Source: Siphonodentalium dalli
Lineage: Eukaryota; Mollusca; Scaphopoda; Gadilida; Siphonodentaliidae
DNA: 64,000 nucleotides
Reading direction: 5' to 3'
NCBI GenBank assembly: GCA_032622095.1
Contig: CP136067.1
Coordinates: 123,477,030-123,541,029, forward strand
Position 1 is the first letter of the stretch. Every line of letters begins with the position of its first letter. Of this stretch, positions 11,393 through 23,100 are shown piece after piece. The position numbers and the translations under genes are program-made. The notes under the pieces were generated by a model, which worked only from the letters and a program-made list of their open reading frames with translations, did no database searches and was not told where the DNA came from.

Positions 11393-12295
11393 CTCTACCT
11401 TGGCTACCCCCGTGGAGATCATATTCCTCCAGTTCTCTACCTTGGTTACCCCCGTGGAGATCATATTCCTCCAGTTCTCTACCTTGGCTACCCCGTGGAG
11501 ATCATATTCATCCAGTTCTCTACCTTGGTTACCCCCGTGGAGATCATATTCCTCCAGTTCTCTACCTTGGTTACCCCCGTGGAGATCATATTCCTCCAGT
11601 TCTCTACCTTGGCTACCCCCGTGGAGATCATATTCCTCCAGTTCTCTACCTTGGCTACCCCCGTGGAGATCATATTCCTCCAGTTCTCTACCTTGGCTAC
11701 CCCCGTGGAGATCATATTCCTCCAGTTCTCTACCTTGGCTACCCCCGTGGAGATCATATTCCTCCAGTTCTCTACCTTGGCTACCCCCGTGGAGATCATA
11801 TTCCTCCAGTTCTCTACCTTGGTTACCCCCGTGGAGATCATATTCCTCCAGTTCTCTACCTTGGCTACCCCCGTGGAGATCATATTCCTCCAGTTCTCTA
11901 CCTTGGCTACCCCCGTGGAGATCATATTCCTCCAGTTCTCTACCTTGGCTACCCCGTGGAGATCATATTCCTCCAGTTCTCTACCTTGGCTACCCCCGTG
12001 GAGATCATATTCCTCCAGTTCTCTACCTTGGCTACCCCCGTGGAGATCATATTCCTCCAGTTCTCTACCTTGGCTACCCCCGTGGAGATCATATTCCTCC
12101 AGTTCTCTACCTTGGTTACCCACGTGGAGATCATATTCCTACAGTTCTCTACCTTGGCTACCCCCGTGGAGATCATATTCCTCCAGTTCTCTACCTTGGC
12201 TACCCCCGTGGAGATCATATTCCTCCAGTTCTCTACCTTGGTTACCCACGTGGAGATCATATTCCTACAGTTCTCTACCTTGGTTACCCACGCAT
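11393..12295. repeat. 42-bp minisatellite, about 21 units
   Basis: Unit CTCTACCTTGGCTACCCCCG followed by TGGAGATCATATTCCTCCAGTT. Because 42 is a multiple of three, several frames on both strands stay open for 200-350 codons; single-C deletions (near 11,495 and 11,955) only move them between frames. I therefore do not call a gene. Units differ by a few substitutions (GGC/GGT, CCCCC/CCCAC). Confidence 0.95.
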
Positions 12296-12520
12296 CATCG
12301 AAACAATAATGCACATAATATATTTCTCAGTAAAAACCTTTCCTCGACAATGTATTTAACGGTGGCCCGTGCCATCCAATGGAATAACAGGTATAAGTCC
12401 AACTTTAAATCATCGAAACAATAATGCACATAATATATTTCTCAGTAAAAACCTTTCCTTGACAATGTATTTCACGGTGGCCCGTGCCATCCAATGGAAT
12501 AACAGGTATAAGTCCACTAT
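12296..12520 (+). repeat. 115-bp direct duplication
   Basis: CATCGAAACAATAATGCAC begins at 12,296 and again at 12,411; the two copies match almost fully through GGAATAACAGGTATAAGTCC. It directly follows the minisatellite. Confidence 0.85.
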
Positions 12521-12846
12521 GGGCTTATTTCAGAATCAAATAAGTCCAATATGAACCAATGTCATGAGAATGTATATCTGAATGAGGATATATTGAAGTA
12601 GCATGATAAATATTATCTCTATAATAAAAGAATAGGATCTGCCTGTCATGTGTGCGAAACGCACACAGGGACCGAAAGCTGTTAATGCACAAAGGAGCCG
12701 CAGGCCCCTCCGATGCTGAAAAACGGCTCCCAAAGGGAGCCTGTTTCAGCTAGTTAATAATAAAATGAGATGTATGAAATCCCCCTTATAATGCTGAATG
12801 CACAAATCTTAAATTATAGATATATTCAGCACTCCACATTCATTCT
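12521..12846. other. Intergenic, no gene seen
   Basis: A GTGTGCG/CGCACAC hairpin lies at about 12,649-12,667. Nothing else stands out. Confidence 0.4.
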
Positions 12847-13095
12847 ATAACCCTTTCATGATGGGAGCTTCACTGGTGCAGTATTAAATATACTTTGCCA
12901 TTGCATTCTCTTATATATGCGAGTCTCGCATATAAAAGAGAATGCACTGGCTTACAAGGTCAAGGTAAATATTGTTATGCCAATGTATTCTCTTATATAT
13001 GCAAAAGTCACTATGGGAGACTCGCATATATAAGAGAATGCATTGGCACAGGGTTTTCGCAAAATTTTAGGAAGCTCCAGTCATGGAAGGGTTAA
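12847..13095. mobile_element. B1 element, nearly complete
   Basis: Left target mutated to TATAA before CCCTTTCATGATGGGAG; right end ATGGAAGGG/TTAA. First hairpin shortened, second intact. Confidence 0.85.
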
Positions 13096-13161
13096 ATATC
13101 ATCTAAAATATTTATAATAATATTTATGAGTTAAATACTATTGGCAAAAAAAATACTATTG

Positions 13162-13288
13162 CCTAAGCAGAATGAGGTCCCCAGAGGGTGAATTTGGTGA
13201 TGCTAGCCTGCTGTGTGGGATAGCATCACTAAATTCACCCTCTGGGAACCTCATTCTGCAAATGACAGGATCACTATTTCAAGGCTTG
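13162..13288. mobile_element. C element copy 2, right half only
   Basis: Starts GCCTAAGCAGAATGAGG at the internal junction and ends TTTCAAGGCTTG. Confidence 0.85.
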
Positions 13289-13341
13289 AAGATGATCCAG
13301 TAGTCTGATTGGCAATTTCCTGACAAATCTACCAACAAATA

Positions 13342-13423
13342 CAGTAATGCCCTAATTAATCAACTCCATAACCACAGCAGAATTCTGCTGTGGTTATGGA
13401 GTCGATTAATTAGAGCATTACTG
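13342..13423. mobile_element. PAL-A copy 5, minimal 82-bp form
   Basis: TA/CAGTAATGCCC to GAGCATTACTG/TA, with only the outer 40 bp of each arm meeting at AGAATTCT. It shows how short a copy can still keep both ends and the TA duplication. Confidence 0.9.
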
Positions 13424-13506
13424 TATAGCATGAATGAATGAAGAGAATGAAGAGATGCTTTCTCTGGAACTAAAAGTTGAATTCCAATTAGCATTTATAT
13501 GAATTA

Positions 13507-14176
13507 GTGCCACCGCACACGCTGTGATTAAAATCGTAAGTGGGGAAAATCGCAGGAGGAAGCATCCAATGCGCATGCCCACGACAATATCGTAGCCAAA
13601 TCGTAGCAATCAAGCACTGTTTGATTTTACCAGGAAAATCGTGGTGTGACCTTGGCAACACGCGCGATCGTAGCGGTCACATGACCACTGTCGCACTTGT
13701 CATGTTGTAAATACCACGAAAAGAAAACATTCAAAAATAGCGCAAAGTTTACAAACTTCTTGCACTTACAAAAACGAGGCCACATTGGTGGAGATGTGGC
13801 ACGGCAGGCAGTGCAGGCCTATACCACACATCAGACAAGGAGTAGAGGGCTGCCGCAATTGTTGAAATTCAATTGGGGCAGCTGAGCCTGTTGAGTTGAC
13901 AGGTACAAAAATGTCAAAATAAAAAAAAAATTCAATTTCACTTGAACTTTCAACATCAAATTGTTAGTTTACAAAATTGAGATACATGCCATGCATATGT
14001 ATTTAGTTGCATAATGCGGAGAATGCGGTCTAACTTTTTGCTATCATGTGATTGATCACGTGGATAAAATCGTAGCTGCAAACATCGCAGCACCGTAGCG
14101 TCTGCGGGCAAGCTACGATTTCTCCACCTACGATTTTCCCCACTTACGATTTTAATAGTAGAGTCTGCGGTGGCAC
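13507..14176. mobile_element. K element (Harbinger-like), 670 bp
   Basis: Termini GTGCCACCGCA..TTAAAATCGTAAGTGGGG and the complement form inverted repeats of about 48 bp; TTA flanks both sides (13504-13506, 14177-14179), the 3-bp target of PIF/Harbinger elements. The interior at about 13,697-13,885 is less AT-rich and has a 62-codon plus-strand frame ending in a stop after FNWGS, possibly a captured or decayed coding piece. Confidence 0.8.
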
Positions 14177-14583
14177 TTAGGAAGGGAAAATGTGCAGTCT
14201 TTCTGAGGACCTTATTAATGCTGTCCTTATTTAGACTAGACACTGGCTCTATGAGTCTACATCTATGTTGCTTCACTCTGCATGCCATCATGAGAGACCA
14301 GTAGAATCAAAATCAATCTGCCAATTTTCAGAAAGTGTGACACGACAATTTACAAATGGAATTCAGGGAAGGCCCTGCTTTACAAGTGACTTCAAATAAT
14401 GTAACTTGAACTGTCTGTTCGCTCCATTTTGCAAAATAACTATAAATATTGATACACAAAGATAAATAAAACATTTTAGCAACAATATATTAATGGTCAT
14501 ATAATTGAAGTTTTTGAGTTATTGCTTTCGGAATCGATAAACGGAAACTCAAAAAGTCTTTACTGGTTGAGAAATTTCTCGCG

Positions 14584-14591
14584 TGACGTCA
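14584..14591 (+). promoter_or_regulatory. Consensus CRE, TGACGTCA
   Basis: Perfect palindromic CREB/ATF site nine bases before the ATG of the candidate first exon below. The local sequence is richer in CpG than its surroundings, as expected at a promoter. Confidence 0.45.
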
Positions 14592-14599
14592 TTTACAAA

Positions 14600-14756
14600 A
14601 TGGGCGGATTGATTGTGCTGGTCTCCAATGACGACGAACATAGCAGCGTATCAGAGCATCAAAGAGCCAGTGTCTGGTCAAATTCTTGTTTTGATTTTGT
14701 TTCTGGGAAGAAAGCTGCAGTTCTTCTCAAATTGCTGCCCCAGATGATTGTCACAG
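14600..14756 (+). CDS. Candidate first coding exon, unidentified protein
   Basis: ATG GGC GGA opens a 52-codon frame beginning MGGLIVLVSNDDEHSS and including SGKKAAVLLKLLPQ, ending at a good donor (ACAG/GTACAT, phase 1). The frame is also open upstream of the ATG, to about 14,522. Codon use is balanced and the segment is not repetitive, unlike almost everything near it. I do not recognise the protein and found no second exon before RP2, whose 3' end converges from the right. It could be a real first exon, a decayed exon, or chance. Confidence 0.3.
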
Positions 14757-14759
14757 GTA

Positions 14760-15492
14760 CATGTAACAAATAATATGGCCGATCACTCTGACGGCAATAT
14801 AAATTCTGAGTTGATGCCGTAATCTTGGGTGGGTTAATCTGAACTGGCTAAACAGCAAAATGCCCTTACATGTACAAACATATTAACATGCAAAGTGTGC
14901 ACTCATTTCTTCCCTTTTCATCAATTTTGCAATATTTTTGCATTGTAAACTGTTAATAAAAGAAATTATTGGTGCAATGTCACCGAAAAACCTGCTTCCA
15001 TTCTGAATGCACATTGAATTCAGTAACTGTTCAAGAATTGGCTGCTTCTTTAATTATAAATAAAGCCATGTGCTGGTTTAAACATATTTATTTGCTCATA
15101 CATACATGTGTTTAAACAAAGTACATATTAAAGCAGAGGGGATTGGAGGACAAGTGCTAAACACTTAAGAGTTCCCCTCCTCCAGCCATGTGCTAACAAA
15201 ACGTAGTTATTCTGCAGCCTCCATTCTATCAAGCATGGCTTTATTTATAAACAGTATTGAGACTAATTGGGCAGACCCACAGAAAATAAATTCAACCAAT
15301 CAGCTGGCAACTAGTTCTCGCACGCTTCAAGGCTCTGTGCATGCCGACAAAACTATGTTATGAGGGTTATAAAGATCATTTTACTGATGAATTAAAAAAA
15401 AATTCTTGGAATGATGAAATGTGCAATATAAGAAGTTTCTACATGTAAGTAATCGTAAATTTTGTTGCTTACCCAATTCAAATTGGTGCACC
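14760..15492. other. No gene; loose inverted repeat
   Basis: ATAAATAAAGCCATG near 15,056 recurs inverted as CATGGCTTTATTTAT near 15,233. A CCAATCA box follows AATTCAA at 15,292, a pairing seen again at 16,966 in the RP2 3' flank. Confidence 0.35.
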
Positions 15493-15892
15493 TTAACCCT
15501 TTACCCAACAGAAGGGCCCTGTGCCAATGCATTCTCTTATATATGCGAGTCGACCATAGGTCGCCTCGCATATATAAGAGAATGCATTGGCTTAACACAT
15601 TAAAAATTATAAAATTGTTAAAGAATGTAATAAAAAATGGTAAAAAGTGTTAAAAAAGGATTTTTTTTAGGCCAATGCATTCTCTTATATATGCGAGGCG
15701 ACCTATGGTCGACTCGCATATATAAGAGAATGCATTGGCACAGGGCATAACTGTAACTATCACAATGTGGTCAAGGAGCCGGTTCCAATGATATCCATAT
15801 TTGTATGGTTTTATTGAGACAGACCGAAGATATTTTAGGCTGTTGAAGCTTTATTTGGCCGGTTTTGGCCGGTTTGTTGGGTAAAGGGTTAA
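15493..15892. mobile_element. B3 element copy 2, complete
   Basis: TTAA/CCCTTTACCCAACAG to TTGGGTAAAGGG/TTAA. Two intact hairpins at about 15,523-15,591 and 15,672-15,740, then a 140-bp tail with GAGCCGGTTCCAATG. Confidence 0.9.
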
Positions 15893-16514
15893 CCCCCACT
15901 GCACCAAATATGACGTCAGAATGTTATACCTTATGTATTAAATAGGTATTATATATTTGCTACATGTACCTGTGATGATTGTCAGTAAAATCAGCCATAT
16001 ACATGTATTTTTTAGTGTACGTTAGTGATATATGTGAATAAGCTATCAGAAGGAACGGAAGTGTAAAGCCAGGTTTATATATGACTACAAGCAATGGCAG
16101 ACTATATCAAGAAAACTGTTAGTCTCATTTCTACACAGAAAGCTAGAACCCTCTTAACAATCAGAAAATTTTAAGACCTGAGCTGAAATATTTGACTGCT
16201 ATAATCTAGGACTTCAGGTGTCTAGTAAATTACAATGTTACTTTGCAAAAAAATGAAATAAAACCAATATTATTTAGCCAAATTCATGCCAAGCAGTCTG
16301 CAATCATCCAAATTTGATAAATTTAAAGTTTAGATTTGATTATTCAATAAGGACGGACTCTACTTCATCCATTTACATTGTATAGGCTATAATGTTAAAA
16401 CACTAATGCCAATAGAACATAATAATCAGACATGACAATATAATCAATTATAGAATGAATGGCAGATTATATCAGTAAACAACCTAAAAGGAAATAGGCA
16501 ACCTTTAATTAATA
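15893..16514. other. Intergenic, no gene seen
   Basis: AT-rich; contains two TACATGTA octamers (15,961 and 16,000) and no identifiable exon. Confidence 0.4.
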
Positions 16515-16760
16515 TTAACCGTTTTATGGCGGGAGTTTCCTGAAATTTTGCGAAAACCCTATGCGAATGCATTCTCTTATATATGCGAGTCTCCCATAGA
16601 ATGCATTAATTGGCCTAACAACATTTACCATGACCTAGTAAGCCAGTGCATTCTCTTATATATGCAAGGCTCCCTATGGGAGACTCACATATATAAGAGA
16701 ATGCACTGGCACAGGGTCTTTAATGCTGCAACAGTACATCTCCCATAATGAAAGGGTTAA
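16515..16760. mobile_element. B1 element in the RP2 3' flank
   Basis: TTAA/CCGTTTTATGGCGGGAG to ATGAAAGGG/TTAA; first hairpin collapsed to CCCATAGAATGCATTAAT, second complete. It lies about 250 bp beyond the RP2 stop, so it may be part of the 3' UTR. Confidence 0.8.
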
Positions 16761-17012
16761 CCGTGCCCTTTTCTGAAAGTTGTGGACAACTTTTTACTTG
16801 AGTAAAAAAATATTTCAATCTTCACCGGAAGTCTCCCACTTATATGAATTAGCAATAAATCTGACCAACACATATGACTGAAGACAACAATTGTGTCTAT
16901 TCTTGTTCTTTGTTCTGTATTGTCCTCCTTCCTGACTGCCCTCCAATTCAGTAAGCACAGAATTCAACCAATCAGGCAGTGTTTTTGAACTGAAGTTTAC
17001 AGCTGCTGTTGC

Positions 17013-17188
17013 TTAGCAACCCATCTGCATATCAGCAAAGTTGAAGAAGCTCTCTATCTGCTGTAGAGCAACGTTTTTATTGTGGCTCACAAACACTAAG
17101 CCTGTAGTTCCTTTGAGTAGATCAACTATTTTATCTTGACAGACAGACAGACAGCCATCTCCATTGAAGTGCAGACCAATGACAGGTC
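17013..17188 (-). CDS. RP2: RP2 exon 9: C-terminus and stop
   Basis: Residues 294-351 and TAA at 17015-17013. Acceptor AAACTTACAG/GACC. Contains [12 protein letters not shown] and the terminal [10 protein letters not shown], both family hallmarks. The boundary of a G-family MITE lies six bases upstream of the acceptor AG. Confidence 0.95.
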
Positions 17189-20100
17189 CTGTAAGTTTAA
17201 AGGTACTCAATCCGATCAGATGGTCCCCATATCATCAAGATACAACAACAACATTTCTTCAAAATACGCTTTAGTTATCAGAATCGATTAATTGCAACCA
17301 AATAATGCTAACCACTGTCAACTATGGTATCAAATTTCCAAGAACGTGTTATTTATCAACATTTTGTTCAACAAAATATGGCAGTATTATCACTTGAGTA
17401 TCACAAAATTTGGCCGTATTACCACTTGATTTTAGAGTTATCCATCTTCATCTGCAATTTTGTGCGAGACTGTCCATTTGACAACGTTTTTCTGGGCCAC
17501 AAATAATTGCACATCTCGAGAAATAACTAACTTCAAAAATCAATATCTGATCAATCTGAGCTTTGATGGGTGGGTTCCTCGACTCGAATCAAATATTTTT
17601 TACCCCTGAAGCCAAAGAAATAGTAATTTGGTAGCGTTAATTCAGATAGTTCATCTTTAAACAGATGACAAAACATGTAAGTTTAAACAGATCAATGACA
17701 AGCCCTATAAGTTTAAACAGAACCATGACAAAGTTACAAACCCTGTAAGTTTAAACAAACCAATGACAAGCCATCTAAATTTAACCCATATTTCCTTGAT
17801 CATTTTTCAAATTTATTGATTATACTACTGTGATACATTGATGGAAAGAGCTCTAAGAGCTCTTTCCATCAATGTATCACATTATTATAATCAATAAATT
17901 TGAAAAATGATCAAGGAAATATGGGTTGATACAAAAATCGGACTTGGCACTGAAAGGGTTAATACGGATATCCTTCATCCCATAGTGGTTTCATATATAC
18001 AAGCCTGCAAATAGCGTGTCTGTCTGCAGAATGAGGTCCCCAGATGGTGAATTTAGTGACACTGTCCCGCACAGTAGGCTAGCATCACCAAATTCACCCT
18101 CTGAGAACCTCATTCTGCTTAGGACTCAACTGCTAAGAGAGAGCTAGGATCAGATTGAAGTTCCCCAGTTGAAGTTGGTGATGTTCACCAATTAGTCCTC
18201 GACTATGCATTTTATCTTCTGCAAATTAGTGGATATAGAAACTTCTTGGAAGGGAAAAACAACTAAAAACTATTTAAATTTGAGACTATAGATACTTCCA
18301 AGAGGATGAGGCCTAAGCAGAATGAGGTCCCCAGAGGGTGAGTTCTGGGGACCTCATCCTGCAAATGACAGACACACTATTTGCAGGTTATATGGATAAC
18401 ACCATCTGTGAGGACCTCTAGAACAATAAATTGATACACTTCTAACTTTGCCTGTTAACCCTTTCAGTGCCAGGGGCCGATCTCATCGGCCCTAATTTAC
18501 GGTCTGTAAAATTGGCCCTAAACAAATTAAAAAAAATTTAAAAAAAATTGGGTTGAATTTTTTTGGGTATGCATACTATAGCGAATTTAAAAACAAACTG
18601 GATAAAACCTTAGGGGCATGTTATAACTCAAAACTATCACCAAGTATTCATAGTAATAATTTTGATGCCCATGAAAAACGTAAGATTTCCTGGCACTAAA
18701 CCTACAAAATAAGTCTGTTAAAGAATATAAGAAAAAATTATTAAAATTGTAAAAAATTGTAAAAAATAATAACAAATGATGAAAAATTGTTAGGCCAATG
18801 CATTCTCTTATATATGCGAGGCGAGCTATGGTCGACTCGCATATATAAGAGAATGCATTGGCACAGGGTATATGGGTTGATACAAAAATCGGACCTGGCA
18901 CTGAAAGAGTTAAGCATCCACAAACTTTAACACTCTATGCCCTCAGTGGTAAAATATTGTCAAGTGGGGAGAAAATATGTTCTATTACCAAACAATTGTG
19001 TGAAACATCCACAACAGTTTCTTATTAGTCAGCAAGACATGATACCATATGAGATACCAATAATGCAGTGCGTAACAATGCACACTTGGTGTTATGGAGT
19101 TCATAAACCGATTATATAGTTCAAACATTACGGAATGTTATAGTCTGTTGATGCTTGATGGAGAAAGTTTTTCAATCTAAATATCTTGAGTGTTACCTTG
19201 CTCAACAGCTTGTGCATAGGATTCTGTATTAAATACCCTAGAAGCATCTGATGGTTGCATGGTAATTTCTTTACTCTGTACTAGCCTAAAGTGAGACTGA
19301 AATTAGAGAATAAACTGCTTTAACCCTTTCAAGATGGGAGCTGTGCTGGTGCAGCATTAAAGACCATGTGCCAGTGCATTCTCTTATATATGCGAGTCTC
19401 CCATAGGAGCCTCACATATATAACAGAATGCACTGGCTTACAGGGTCAATGTAGATATTTGATAGGCCAATGCATTCTCTTATATATGCGAGACTCCCTT
19501 TGTAATAATAGAATGTATTGGCACAGGGAGTTCGCTAAACATCAGGAAGCTACAGCCATGGAAGGGTTAATTTGACAAATTCACTGTAATTGTAGAGCAG
19601 ATATGAGTTTTTTGGCAATTAATCTTATCCATTCTTTACTAAATAATCATTGACGAGCAGTTCTTTTAGTTTGATAATAACAGACGAATAACAGACCATT
19701 CCAATGTATACTTTCATAACTGAATGTGAGAATCAGATCAGATATCAGATATCTAACTGAAAATGTGAACGGCTTGAAACAACTAATTTGAATATGTATA
19801 GTAAACAAGTCATGTTTTCTTTAACTATTGCCGCATAAAAAAAAATGGCCCACATTGGACGATTTTATTTGGATTTTGGATTTCAAATGTTCACCTGAGA
19901 ATCAAATATCTTTTTGTTTTGCCTTAAACAGAGACTTTTTTAATCTAAAAACTAAGTTAAATCAAACTTTCAAATATTGGATCTAGTACACTCACTGGTT
20001 CTTAGTTCAAATATATTCACTTTGGTAGAGAACATGAAGGAAATGTCATTTTTGAAAGAAGTATCAAAAATGACTTTAATAGTATATCCCCCCCCCCGCA

Positions 20101-23100
20101 AAATAAACAAGTACTTGCATGAGGTAAGTGCTCTAGCATTCGGATAAATCGAAAAATTTGAGGTGATAAGCTTCTGAAAAGTTACCATGATCATAAAATT
20201 AACCAACTCGGCACCAACTTGAACCAACTATTATAGTCAACAAATAAATTAATTTGAGCCATGGATTGGTACAAAATACACTCATGTGCTCTATGAACAA
20301 TGTAAACAACATGGTAATTATAATGAAAATGAGTTTATGACTCGAGTCATTAACTCATTTTCATTATAATTACCATGTTTTTTGCATCGTTCATAGAGCA
20401 GATGAGTGTATTTAGCACTGGCTTACAAGGTCAAGGTAAATATTGTTAGGCCAATGTAATCTCTTATATATGATGGCTCCCTATGGGAGACTTGCATATA
20501 TAAGAGAATGCATTGGCATATGATCTTTAATGCTGCACCAGCACAACTCCCGTCATGACATGGTTAATGGTGAATATTAAAAATTGTATTGGGGAAACTT
20601 TAATTTAGGGTTAACTTACATGTTCTTGTCCTATAAAAGAAATGATTGAAGTGCTCCGATCATGTGACCCTCCATCACTGAAAAACACTATCAAAGCATT
20701 CTGAAATGGAAAGATTAGTTCAAATCAGTCAATTAGTTGTATCAAATTTAAAGACGCTCTATCTCTTCCCCCCATCAATATCAATTCCAACAACAACACA
20801 ATTTCTATCATATTAATTTTGAAGGCACATATTATTATTATTAATCCCAAAAACCAAAAGAGAAGCACCAGCAAGCCTTGAAATAGTGTGTCTGTCATTT
20901 GCAGAATGAGGTCCCCAGAGGGTGAATTTAGTTATGCTACCCAACATAGCGGGCTAGCATCACCAAATTCACCCTCTGGGGACCTCATTCTGCTTACACC
21001 TCAGCAGAATGAGGTTCCCAGAGGGTGAATTTGGTGATGCTACCCAACATAGCGGGCTAGCATCACTAAATTCACCCTCTGGGGACCTCATTCTGCAAAT
21101 GACAGGCACACTATTTCAAGGCTTGAGCACCAGGGCTCGTATTCACCAACTGAGTATATTTTATAAACAGGGTAGTTTATATGGTAGTGCCTGAACGCAC
21201 ATGGTACCTTTGCTATAGCATTTATAACAGAAAATATCGTAGATATGATTGACACAATCTATCACATTTGCTATTTATCAATCAACATCTCATCACAACT
21301 AAATCGCGAACACTCACCGGATAAAATTGACAAATAGAGGAAGAGATACAGACTGAATCTTTCTCCGGAATGAGTGTTGAATATATACAGTAATGCTCTA
21401 AATAATCGACTCCTTAACCACAGCAGAATTATGGGTAACTTTTCAGGAATTAGTCGGAAATATGGCTATGCAACAAGCCATATTTCCGACGAAATCTTGA
21501 TAAGTTACCCATAATTCTGCTGTGGTAAAGGAGTCGATTATTTAGAGCATTACTGTAGTTGGGCTGGTGGATAATTTCCTCTATTTATGTTCAAGAATGT
21601 GGCCATTAGTACACAAACTGTACCAAACATGCACATGCGTAGGAGATCAACAATTGTGTCCAATCTATGATAGCAATCGAAAATCCCTTTGATTGGATAA
21701 TCCTATACCAACATGATATGTCAATCTGGTCGACTACCACAGATACGTTGAGCCTCGCCCGGTATAAACTACCTGGACTATATATAAACCCAGTTGATGA
21801 TTATGAGCCCTGGAGTTACACATTATTATGTCAGAATATTATTATTTATATTTTCAATTGAAAAATATATGCACATGGCATCAGAGATGAACAGTGAAAT
21901 ATTCTAAAAATAGCAACATATTCTATCCCAGTTCGTGGAAAAAAATTGGGGGAAAAGATATTTCTTTAATAGTGACAGAAACTCCTGTTGACTGATCTGT
22001 GATCAAAAATTATTTATTTATACCCTAGAATATATACAGAAAGTTTAGGGGAAGCGATACACCATCTTCAAATAATGGTAGATCTTTAAATATGCAGTGC
22101 TTATCCCCATTTTAAAGTCGAAACATGTGCATTGTTTGGAATTTAGCAAGCCAATAAACCTTGATATTAACATGTGATAATAATCACCTTTGTTTATCCA
22201 AGTGTTCGGTTCAATAAAAGGTGATTGTTATTTCATTATCGCACCCATGCTGGGGGGACAACATCAGTTTTATCCCCAGATTAATAAGAGGTGTTAATTG
22301 TCAAAAGGCCCAATAGCCAAATGTACCTGAGGCATTTATAGTCTGTCTAATGGTCAAAGAAAAGGCTTAAATTTTTATTAATTTGCAGAATGAGGTCCCC
22401 AGAGGGTGAGCTTAGTGACACTATCCCGCATATCGGGCTAGCATCACCAAATTCACCTTCTGGGGATCTCATTCTGCATGGACTCATCTACTATGGGAGA
22501 CAGACTCAGATTGAAGTTCCCAAATGGTGAATATTGTGATGTGCACCCAGTGGGAACCTCGATTATGCGATGTGTCGTCTGCTAATTTGGGGATATGGAG
22601 AAACTGAACTTTAAAAAAATAGAATCTAAGTTTCTATAGAAATTTTTTAATAAATAAACTTTCCAGAGAAGATGAGACCAAAGCAGAATGAGGTTCACAG
22701 AGGGTGAATTTAGTGATGCTAGCCCACAAAATCCAGGAAGGTTAACAGCAAGCCTGAGTTTAGTGTGCCAGTCATTTGTAGAATGAGATCCCCAGAAGGT
22801 GAATTTAGTGTCACCAATTTCAACCTCTGGAGACCTCATTCTGCCTTGGCCTCATCTCCTCTTGAAATTTTCTTTATTATGAATTTTCTATAGAAACTTC
22901 TTCACATAGATTCTATTTCTGTTTTAATTTAGTTTCTTTATATCCTCAAATTGGCAGACGCGACGCATTGCTTAATTGAGGTTCCCAATAGGTGTTTATC
23001 ACAATATTCACAATTTTGGAACTTCAATCTGAGTATATGTCTCCCATAGCAGATGGGGCCTAAGCAGAATGAGGTCCCCAGAGGGTGAATTTGGTGATGC

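Noticed and set aside
11310-12424. Long open frames with LPPWRSYSSSS-type repeats as a protein gene
   Set aside because: They arise on both strands and in several frames from a 42-bp period; no splice, start or conservation evidence supports any one of them.
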